Origin: a virus
Length of the DNA stretch: 63,273 bases
Direction: 5' to 3' (one strand)
Virus record (IMG/VR): IMGVR_UViG_3300008625_000012
Location: 1 to 63,273 of that record
Positions 1 to 5,026 of the stretch are shown here, in pieces. Positions within the stretch are counted from its first letter, which is position 1. Each line of letters opens with the position of its first letter. The translations under genes were made by a program, and so were the position numbers. Below the pieces are notes generated by a model. The model did no database searches. It was not told where the DNA came from and saw only the letters and a program-made list of their open reading frames with translations.

Positions 1-1
1 C

Positions 2-151
2 GACTATTTGATCGATTTTAGCCGCTGGTTATGGAACTGTGGCCAGCCGTGCTGGTGTCTGCCGGTATCGGGACTAACCTTAGCGGGCGGGCTGGGCAAA
101 AGGCCAACTGGGACAGGTCAGCACTCAAGGGAGATGGGGAATGATGAGTAA
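2..151 (+). CDS. C-terminal end of an unknown protein (cut by window edge)
   Basis: This is the only plus-strand frame open at the left edge. It runs 49 codons to a TAA that overlaps the start of the next gene, a spacing typical of the tightly packed genes here. The visible part contains a WLWNCGQPCWC stretch and no recognised domain. It could be a chance open frame, because its start lies outside the window. Confidence 0.35.
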   Translation, partial: DYLIDFSRWLWNCGQPCWCLPVSGLTLAGGLGKRPTGTGQHSREMGNDE

Positions 152-401
152 CCTCACAGAAAAGGTGGCGCGGGCTTTAATGGACCGTATCGGGTGTCCG
201 TTTTCGTATGAGGAAATGCCGCCTGAAACAAAGTCTTTATGGGACGGTCACGCCAAAGCCGCCATCGCCGTTGTGCTGGATGATTTGATGGAGCCATCAG
301 ATAAGATGATTGAGGTGGGAGTGGTCCCGCGAGATGACGAAGGATTAGGGCAAGCGTTCAAAGCCATGATAGTCGCCAAGCGCGAGGAGTTGACGCGCTA
401 G
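141..401 (+). CDS. Small protein of unknown function (86 aa)
   Basis: The gene starts at one of two adjacent ATG codons (141 or 144) behind a good ribosome site, GGGAGATGGGG. The product is mixed-charge and soluble, with no signal peptide or membrane segment and no motif that I recognise. It contains KAAIAVVLDDLMEPSDKMIE and looks like the small regulatory or accessory proteins common in phage early regions. A sigma70-type promoter overlaps its 3' end. Confidence 0.7.
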   Translation: MMSNLTEKVARALMDRIGCPFSYEEMPPETKSLWDGHAKAAIAVVLDDLMEPSDKMIEVGVVPRDDEGLGQAFKAMIVAKREELTR

Positions 402-419
402 AACAAACTACGTATAAGA
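391..419 (+). promoter_or_regulatory. Sigma70-type promoter P1
   Basis: A -35 box TTGACG (391-396) and a -10 box TATAAG (414-419) are separated by 17 bases. The -35 lies in the last codons of the preceding gene. The spacer carries GAACAAACTACG, which is repeated in the next promoter, so the two probably share a regulator or are a duplication. It would drive rightward transcription. Confidence 0.65.
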
Positions 420-512
420 AGTGTGCGGCGTGAATGCCCAGAGCGTCGCATATATGGGCACAGCACCGATATGACCCCATTCCCCGGCGTAGTGCTGTGA
501 GCGTCGGGGGCC

Positions 513-541
513 TTGACATACTAGAACAAACTACGTATATA
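513..541 (+). promoter_or_regulatory. Sigma70-type promoter P2, near consensus
   Basis: TTGACA (513-518) and TATATA (536-541) are separated by 17 bases. The spacer is almost the same as in P1, giving the repeat TAGAACAAACTACGTATA in both. This is one of the best consensus promoters in the window and probably a strong promoter read by host RNA polymerase early in infection (inference). Confidence 0.75.
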
Positions 542-683
542 GATGGGGACGGCCTTTCTCCCAGAACGTCCCGTCGCAGAGGCGCAGCAGGGTTAACCTC
601 CCGTTACCCTACACCCCTCTGGGCCTTAGTGGCCCTTCCCGGCATGGGGCTGTGCATGTCGGGAGATTATTTCCAATAAATCA

Positions 684-716
684 GTAGAACAAACTTGACA
701 CGTATAGAACATACGT
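684..716 (+). promoter_or_regulatory. Third AGAACAAACT repeat with a 17-bp palindrome
   Basis: TAGAACAAACT is followed by TTGACA and then the palindrome ACGTATAGAACATACGT (700-716; arms ACGTAT and ATACGT). The element resembles P1 and P2 with four bases inserted, and a usable -10 is not obvious at the right distance. It may be an operator rather than a promoter. It ends 13 bases before the next start codon. Confidence 0.4.
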
Positions 717-729
717 GGGACAAGGTTGC

Positions 730-921
730 ATGGCTGATCTCTTTCAGGGACCGTATAGATTGACTGGCGAGGAGGCGGGAATAAGCCCCGTTGACGCCTT
801 CAGGAATGACGTTATTGAGGTATGCGCGAAGGTGGCAGAGAGCCTCGACATTGGGCCAGAAGCCGGTGGTGATTACGCTGAAGAGATAGCGGCAGCAATA
901 AGGGCGCTGAAGGTTGACTAG
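730..921 (+). CDS. Small protein of unknown function (63 aa)
   Basis: I chose the ATG at 730 rather than a GTG at 715, because the latter lies in the palindromic operator. The product is acidic, with no recognised domain, and begins MADLFQGPYR. It ends in an alpha-helical, alanine-rich stretch, and its stop overlaps the start of a tiny membrane protein frame. Confidence 0.6.
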   Translation: MADLFQGPYRLTGEEAGISPVDAFRNDVIEVCAKVAESLDIGPEAGGDYAEEIAAAIRALKVD

Positions 922-1057
922 CTTTATTGCCATAGCAGCCGATTGCATTATCATCAGTGTGGCGGTGATGTATGTGCTAAAATTACTCTTTGAAGGATTG
1001 ATCTCGCTCCTCCTGTGGGCGCGGGACACGCTTGATTTTGAAGGGGGCTTTAAGTGA
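914..1057 (+). CDS. Possible 47-residue membrane protein
   Basis: A TTG at 914, preceded by TGAAGG, opens a frame of 47 codons that is too short for routine gene calling. It encodes a hydrophobic segment (FIAIAADCIIISVAVMYVLK, then LLFEGLISLLLW) followed by a charged end. The stop TGA overlaps the next gene's GTG start (GTGA), as in translationally coupled genes. One or two membrane segments are possible. The non-ATG start keeps confidence moderate. Confidence 0.45.
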   Translation: MTSFIAIAADCIIISVAVMYVLKLLFEGLISLLLWARDTLDFEGGFK

Positions 1058-1239
1058 TTGGCGTTATTGGCAGGGTGGCGCGTGCCATCACCACGATGAC
1101 CGGGCAGGACTACAAAGACCCGGAGGTCTATAATGAGGCCGCTAAGGCGGTTATTGCTATTGTAAAAGAACATGACCCGGAAATACTGCGCTGGAAACAG
1201 GCCGCAGACCGGGAACATAAGCGGGATTTTGGAGAATAA
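1054..1239 (+). CDS. Small protein of unknown function (61 aa)
   Basis: GTG start overlapping the previous stop by a GTGA junction, with the upstream ribosome site GAAGGGGG. The product is short, helical and charged (EAAKAVIAIVKEHDPEILRW) with no known domain. It sits in a run of small coupled genes behind the P1/P2 promoters, probably accessory or early takeover genes. Confidence 0.6.
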   Translation: MIGVIGRVARAITTMTGQDYKDPEVYNEAAKAVIAIVKEHDPEILRWKQAADREHKRDFGE

Positions 1240-1255
1240 CTCAATGGGGGGTATA

Positions 1256-1501
1256 ATGAGCGCGAAGAAGCACTGCACCAAATGCACGATGACGTTCAAT
1301 ATTGGCAAGCCATATCAGGCAAAGACCCAAGGAGAGGTGGATAAGGTGCGCTGTCCTGAATGTAATCTACGGTTCCACCACGCCCAGCGGAGCGCCAAGG
1401 GCACTGACCAGAAGTGTCATGTGTGGACCGATGATGAGCGCGGCCAGTTGCAAAACGGTGCGTTCCCAATTCTGCATAAGGATGACCAGCCTTCAGGGTA
1501 A
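1256..1501 (+). CDS. Small zinc-ribbon-like protein
   Basis: The protein has two cysteine pairs in its first half: CTKC near residue 9 and CPEC about 26 residues later, followed by two histidines. This is the layout of a small treble-clef or ribbon zinc site. The ATG at 1256 follows a run of six G's; an ATG at 1244 in the same frame, behind GGAG, is an alternative and would add four residues. Zinc binding is inferred from the cysteines; the role (nucleic acid or protein binding) is unknown. Confidence 0.65.
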   Translation: MSAKKHCTKCTMTFNIGKPYQAKTQGEVDKVRCPECNLRFHHAQRSAKGTDQKCHVWTDDERGQLQNGAFPILHKDDQPSG

Positions 1502-1662
1502 GCGGTATATTTGCGGCGTCGGTCTTCCTGTGGCTGGTAACGCTGCCGGGACAGGCGCTGGCCCCTGTGCTTTTTGATAATATCCCCCAACCCATACCCC
1601 TCACTGTCAAAGGCGATTATCCCACGGGGGGAGGGTTTCCAAAATATGCACCAAACTATTAA
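1483..1662 (+). other. Open frame encoding a signal-peptide-like sequence without a start codon
   Basis: Between a TGA and a TAA this frame reads IFAASVFLWLVTLPGQALA, a textbook secretion signal ending in an ALA cleavage site, then a short proline-rich tail. No ATG, GTG or TTG precedes the hydrophobic core. It overlaps the end of the zinc-ribbon gene and the start of the sulfotransferase. It may be a decayed or frameshifted small secreted protein, or chance. Confidence 0.25.
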
Positions 1663-2335
1663 TATTGACCGGCCACCACTGTCGAAGGTGAGGTGGCTGG
1701 CGTCGTTTCCCAAGTCGGGAAATACGTGGGTGCGGATATTTTTGGCAAACCTCATGATTGAAAGAGATCGACCCCTGACGCTCAACGAGGTCTCATCCAT
1801 ACCGTTCTACACTGACGCCAAGCCTGAGACGAGCTGTCAGAAGGAATACATCGGCAAGGCCCACCACCCCTACTCAGAGAAGCGCCACGGCACCAAAAAG
1901 GCCATTTATATAGTCCGCGACCCCGTGGATGTGGTGCCTAGCTGTGCCGCCTTCTTTAACGTAACCATCACCAGAATGGCCGATGAGGTGGCGCGGGACT
2001 GGCCGCGTCATGTGGCCTCTTGGTGGCCGCACACGGAACTTGTTTTGAAGTACGAGAACATGCCGAATAATTTCAAGGAACTCGCCAAGACGCTGGATTT
2101 CCCCCATGACTTTGAAAACGTCATGAGGGCCACGTCATATTCCAGTTTCGACCTTCTGAAGAAAGACGAAACCGAAAACGGCTTCGTGGAAGCCTCAGAC
2201 ACGGGTGGTGAGTTCTTCCGAAAAGGGACTGTCGGTCAAGGCCGCGAGGTCATGACCGACGCCCAAGTCGCAAAGATCGTCCGTGGTGCCGGTGAATGGT
2301 ATGACCGGCTAGGTTATGGTGAGATAGAGCATTGA
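1646..2335 (+). CDS. Sulfotransferase (PAPS-dependent), first copy
   Basis: The product should transfer sulfate from PAPS to a hydroxyl or amine on a sugar, lipid or peptide. It has the 5'-phosphosulfate loop ASFPKSGNTWVR near residue 18, the 3'-phosphate motif YIVRDPVDVVPS, and FFRKGTVGQGRE near the end, which matches the RKG motif of the family. At 229 residues it is close to the lower end for a single-domain sulfotransferase. I chose the ATG at 1646 because it follows GGGGGGAGGG; an upstream start at 1574 lacks a good site. The 3' end overlaps the convergent membrane gene by 27 bases. The substrate is unknown; modification of host surface glycans or phage particles is only a guess. Confidence 0.85.
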   Translation: MHQTINIDRPPLSKVRWLASFPKSGNTWVRIFLANLMIERDRPLTLNEVSSIPFYTDAKPETSCQKEYIGKAHHPYSEKRHGTKKAIYIVRDPVDVVPSCAAFFNVTITRMADEVARDWPRHVASWWPHTELVLKYENMPNNFKELAKTLDFPHDFENVMRATSYSSFDLLKKDETENGFVEASDTGGEFFRKGTVGQGREVMTDAQVAKIVRGAGEWYDRLGYGEIEH

Positions 2336-2896
2336 GACTGACACAGCGCCCCAAAGCCATTCCCCAATGGTTCCGCCGCCGTCAATCCCAAGCACCTTCT
2401 TCACCCACTCAGGAGACTGACGAGAGCCGTCGTTCGGCTGTATTGTCCAGCCAATCCAGTAAGAAAACGCCTTCCCTATTCCCACGACCCAAAAACCGTT
2501 CTGATAACCCGCAATCTCCAAAGCCCCCCAGACAGGAACCGTGAGAGCAAAGCCCGTGAGGGCCATGCCGAAGAAGTCCCTGCGGAGGTTGCCGCCGTCT
2601 TCCTCTGACATGCCGGGAAGCACATCCAAGAGCGGCGCAAAGAACTCATTGTCCTTGCCGGGGCTGGCCCCGAAGTCCATGTAGGAGCCGTGGCCCATCA
2701 CAATCCCCCACCACGGACAGATGATACCCACCAACATTGCCAGACCAAGAGGGACACCGGCGAGGAACAATGCAAGAACGTAGCAAGCGGCCATCATCAG
2801 CCGCTTCACCACTTTCGGCACGTTGAACCAGTCCGGCCAGCCGCCCTTCATTCTCCCAACCACACCCCCCAGCCCGAAAAGAATTGCTCCAAACAT
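2309..2896 (-). CDS. Multi-pass membrane protein of unknown function
   Basis: The 195-residue product begins MFGAILFGLGGVVGRMKGGW and has about four or five hydrophobic segments, one with CPWWGIVMGHGSYMDFG, which gives it a polar glycine/aspartate loop. The start at 2896 follows AAGGAGATTAACC. I recall similar glycine-rich membrane proteins in other phages but know no function for them. It is the only minus-strand gene in the left arm and converges on the sulfotransferase, so it has its own promoter in the 2897-3125 interval. Confidence 0.75.
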   Translation of the reverse strand: MFGAILFGLGGVVGRMKGGWPDWFNVPKVVKRLMMAACYVLALFLAGVPLGLAMLVGIICPWWGIVMGHGSYMDFGASPGKDNEFFAPLLDVLPGMSEEDGGNLRRDFFGMALTGFALTVPVWGALEIAGYQNGFWVVGIGKAFSYWIGWTIQPNDGSRQSPEWVKKVLGIDGGGTIGEWLWGAVSVSMLYLTIT

Positions 2897-2910
2897 GGTT
2901 AATCTCCTTG

Positions 2911-2957
2911 TTGACAAACACGAACAAAAATGAAACATTAGTGCTATGATATTAGCA
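2911..2957. promoter_or_regulatory. Candidate divergent promoter region with a palindrome
   Basis: TTGACA occurs at 2911-2916 and a good -10-like TATGAT at 2945-2950, but they are 28 bases apart. The bases 17 upstream of the TATGAT read GAACAA, echoing the P1/P2 spacer. A palindrome with arms TGCTA and TAGCA (2942-2957) overlaps the TATGAT box, as an operator would. A minus-strand promoter for the membrane gene is also expected here. The rest of 2897-3125 shows no gene that I can support. Confidence 0.35.
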
Positions 2958-3125
2958 TATGAATGTAAGGCCCTCCACTCTAAATGGCGGGCATCGGCGT
3001 CATGACCTATCTCCGTTTGGAAAATAGGCTTCCTTAAGGGCAGCAGGGCCGGGGTTTTACTGCAAGGTTGTCCCCTCATGAGCCTGTAAGGTAGCCATCC
3101 GGTGCGTTTTTTAAGGAAACTAGCG

Positions 3126-3218
3126 ATGAGCAACTTCGCAATCGGGCTTTTAGTTGGTATAGTTTGTGTCAGTATGTCGTTTATGACGCTTTGGTATGCA
3201 GGAGTGCTGGCATGGTGA
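3126..3218 (+). CDS. Tiny membrane peptide (30 aa)
   Basis: ATG behind TTAAGGAAAC encodes 30 residues that form one hydrophobic segment (IGLLVGIVCVSMSFMTLWYA). Its stop overlaps the next gene's ATG (ATGGTGA), suggesting translational coupling. The size, ribosome site and coupling argue for a real gene, but there is no homology I can name. Confidence 0.5.
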   Translation: MSNFAIGLLVGIVCVSMSFMTLWYAGVLAW

Positions 3219-3502
3219 GCCATGTGGACAAACTGAGAACAGACCCGGCCACAAAAGAGTATCGGGACAACCACGAACGTATTTTTGGGCCTCCAAAGGG
3301 GGCTGGGAAGGTCGATGAGGCCACGCGCCGCCGCATGAGAGCTGAACATCACAATAAATTAGTGGCAGATGGCAAGAAAGACGCCCAATATTACCTCGAC
3401 CATGAGGTCAGGGTGGCACAAAACCCGAATTTTATCGCCCAACCCGACATCACAGAGGAATATCGGCATGGATGGGACGAAATCTTCGGAAAAACCCCCT
3501 AG
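3212..3502 (+). CDS. Unknown charged protein (96 aa)
   Basis: The ATG at 3212, behind GCAGGAG, is chosen over a GTG or TTG further upstream that would overlap the tiny membrane peptide. The protein is rich in Asp, Glu, Lys and His, with the similar short phrases EYRDNHERIFG and EYRHGWDEIFG near its two ends, a possible internal duplication. No known domain. Confidence 0.65.
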   Translation: MVSHVDKLRTDPATKEYRDNHERIFGPPKGAGKVDEATRRRMRAEHHNKLVADGKKDAQYYLDHEVRVAQNPNFIAQPDITEEYRHGWDEIFGKTP

Positions 3503-3647
3503 ATGCCTGTTTTGGAGTAGGGATAAGAAAAAATGCCGATATTCCGTTGTCAAAATGGCCGGACTGGCGTTGTGTAAAGAATGTCCGCACTACAAGAAAG
3601 AGAAGAAGACGAAGCCGAAGATGATGGGTGCCCGCATTGCGACGTAG
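3468..3647 (+). CDS. Small cysteine-containing protein (59 aa)
   Basis: ATG at 3468 behind AGAGGAA, overlapping the end of the previous gene by 35 bases in another frame. Four cysteines (C-FWSRDKKK-C and C-x2-C before HYKKEK) could bind a metal. The end is strongly basic. The function is unknown; small basic zinc proteins in phages often bind nucleic acid (inference). Confidence 0.55.
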   Translation: MDGTKSSEKPPRCLFWSRDKKKCRYSVVKMAGLALCKECPHYKKEKKTKPKMMGARIAT

Positions 3648-3856
3648 TGACCCTTTTTCTGGATTATGCTCGTCTGGGATGGGAGGCCCCGGAAATAATC
3701 GCCTCTCTCATGGAAGGTATGGCCTTTTTGGTCGCGTCTGCCCCGGAAGAACACCGGGAGAATATGACACGGGCCATCGAAGACGGGTTTAGCGAGGCCG
3801 TCGATAATTCCGTGGATATAACGATGCTTCATAACTATACCGGAACTGAACATTAA
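3581..3856 (+). CDS. Unknown acidic protein (91 aa)
   Basis: This gene overlaps the end of the cysteine-containing gene by about 67 bases in a different frame. It carries a GCPHCDV motif near residue 17 followed by a helical stretch. The long overlap means that the real start could be further in, but no later ATG keeps the C-x2-C motif. No function is evident. Confidence 0.55.
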   Translation: MSALQEREEDEAEDDGCPHCDVVTLFLDYARLGWEAPEIIASLMEGMAFLVASAPEEHRENMTRAIEDGFSEAVDNSVDITMLHNYTGTEH

Positions 3857-3892
3857 GGAATGTTCTCTAAAGGGTTGACGTTTGGGCATTAA

Positions 3893-4483
3893 ATGTCTAC
3901 AGTTCGTTCCATGTTTGAAACAATCCGAACTTTATTCGGCTTCTCCCGGCCTGAGGAAGGCCTCTGCAATGAGGTCACATGGAGGCCGGAGAATGCCATT
4001 GATCGCTGCATAGCGGAAGCGAGGGCCAACGCATTATCAAATCGCATGAACTCGCAGCTTGCGGCAAACAAGGCTCACGCGAAGATGCAGCAGGCACTGA
4101 AGGCGCGTCTTGATCAGGAAGACATAGAACAACAGTTGATGGGGACACAGATGGGTGGTGGAGCAGGATTGGGCGGTCAGCTTGGGGTGGCGGCAATGGC
4201 GACCCAGCCGCTTAGTGATTTACAGGTTGGCCTCAACGCCGTGTATGGCTCCAACGTAGGGACGGGCACCAAATCAAGCGTCAGGATTAGTGTGGGAACG
4301 GCCATAGAAAACGACATCAAGAAACAGGGTGGCGAGGTAAAGGATGCAGACCGTGTGGCACGGGCAGCGGTAAGGGAAATTCGTTCTGTGGGGGACGAGG
4401 TCTTTAAGGCCGCTGGCGTTAAACCTGAGTTTCACAAGGAAACTTTCATTAAAATCATCGATGAGATTATGAAGGGCTTGTAG
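3893..4483 (+). CDS. Unknown protein (196 aa), possibly packaging related
   Basis: The first half is helical and charged, then a glycine/methionine-rich linker (about residues 78-95), then a second helical part. No domain is recognised. It lies two genes upstream of the large terminase gene, where a small terminase subunit is often found, and its size would fit, but I see no clear helix-turn-helix. A terminase role is therefore only a positional guess. Confidence 0.6.
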   Translation: MSTVRSMFETIRTLFGFSRPEEGLCNEVTWRPENAIDRCIAEARANALSNRMNSQLAANKAHAKMQQALKARLDQEDIEQQLMGTQMGGGAGLGGQLGVAAMATQPLSDLQVGLNAVYGSNVGTGTKSSVRISVGTAIENDIKKQGGEVKDADRVARAAVREIRSVGDEVFKAAGVKPEFHKETFIKIIDEIMKGL

Positions 4484-4485
4484 CC

Positions 4486-4791
4486 ATGACCCCACGTCAG
4501 AAAGATTGTTTGGATTTTATCAGTAGCCACTGGCTCGAAAAGGGCTACGCACCGTCCTACGACGAGATCAAAGAGGCATTGGGTGCCAAAAGCAAGTCCT
4601 CTGTGGCTGCTTTGGTATCCAAGCTGGAGGAGCGGGGGTATATTCAACGGATGCCCAACCTTGCCCGGTCTATCCGTTTAGTGGCGGCACCACTCCCCCC
4701 AGAGTTGCCGTCGCCGGAAGAGGCCCCCGCTCCTCCAGTAAAAGAAGTCACCGCTTCTGAGGAAATCGAAGAAGCAGCCCCTTGGGACTAA
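4486..4791 (+). CDS. LexA-type winged-helix DNA-binding protein without peptidase domain
   Basis: Residues 1-67 match the LexA DNA-binding domain (MTPRQKDCLDFISSHWLEKG at the start, then PSYDEIKEALGAKSKSSV and RSIRL). The remaining 34 residues are proline- and glutamate-rich and contain no Ser-Lys peptidase fold, so the protein cannot self-cleave like LexA. It could be a constitutive repressor or activator, a competitor for LexA sites, or, given its place before terL, a small terminase with a winged-helix DNA-binding part. The start directly follows the preceding stop. Confidence 0.75.
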   Translation: MTPRQKDCLDFISSHWLEKGYAPSYDEIKEALGAKSKSSVAALVSKLEERGYIQRMPNLARSIRLVAAPLPPELPSPEEAPAPPVKEVTASEEIEEAAPWD

Positions 4792-4803
4792 CAGGAGACA
4801 CCA

Positions 4804-4974
4804 ATGAGTACTCTGGATGAAATTGAGTTAGAGTTTGCCAACTGGCAGCAGGAAGACGCAAAGTTTCGTGCTGGCAACAAATCCGCCGGTACCCGCGCCC
4901 GCAAGGCGTTAATGGAACTGACAAAGGCCGCTAAGACACGTCGCAAAGAGATCACCGACATCAAGAACGCCTAG
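4804..4974 (+). CDS. Small histone H1-like basic protein (56 aa)
   Basis: The gene has a good ribosome site (ACAGGAGACACC) and is too short for routine calling. The acidic first third is followed by NKSAGTRARKALMELTKAAK, which resembles the small H1-like proteins of some phages and bacteria. It may bind DNA near packaging time. It ends just before a strong terminator, so it closes the first rightward operon. Confidence 0.7.
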   Translation: MSTLDEIELEFANWQQEDAKFRAGNKSAGTRARKALMELTKAAKTRRKEITDIKNA

Positions 4975-4993
4975 CCACTTTCCCGCCAACTTG

Positions 4994-5023
4994 CCCCGGA
5001 ACCCTGTTCCGGGGTATTTTTTT
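4994..5023 (+). terminator. Rho-independent terminator just before terL
   Basis: An eight-base stem CCCCGGAA/TTCCGGGG (4994-5001 and 5007-5014) with loop CCCTG is followed by TA and seven T's. It would end the early operon, yet the terL ATG lies only four bases past the T run and there is no other ribosome site. The GGGG of the 3' arm may act as the Shine-Dalgarno sequence, so the hairpin could also control terL translation. Confidence 0.85.
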
Positions 5024-5026
5024 AAA

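Larger units (their letters stand above)
402..729 (+). other. Gene-free regulatory stretch
   Basis: This 328-base stretch holds promoters P1 and P2 and several hairpins: an imperfect CCCCGGCG/CGTCGGGG pair near 482-510, GGGCC-TTAGT-GGCCC at 621-635, and a ten-base stem at 637-646/655-664. None is followed by a clear T run. A third copy of TAGAACAAACT lies at 684-694. I see no convincing gene; an open frame at 434-679 has no ribosome site and odd composition. Confidence 0.5.

Noticed and set aside
434-679. Open frame of 81 codons in the promoter region
   Set aside because: No ribosome site, odd composition, and it overlaps promoter P2 and hairpins.
684-716. LexA-box (alphaproteobacterial GAAC-N7-GAAC) at the third repeat
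   Set aside because: The two GAAC words are 16 bases apart, not seven, so it is not a standard box.
667-1308. Minus-strand frame of 213 codons in the left arm
   Set aside because: Covers several small plus-strand genes with good overlaps and has no ribosome site or domain of its own.
4991-5026. TTG start for terL at 4991
   Set aside because: Lies inside the terminator hairpin; the ATG at 5027 begins the part with terminase-like sequence.
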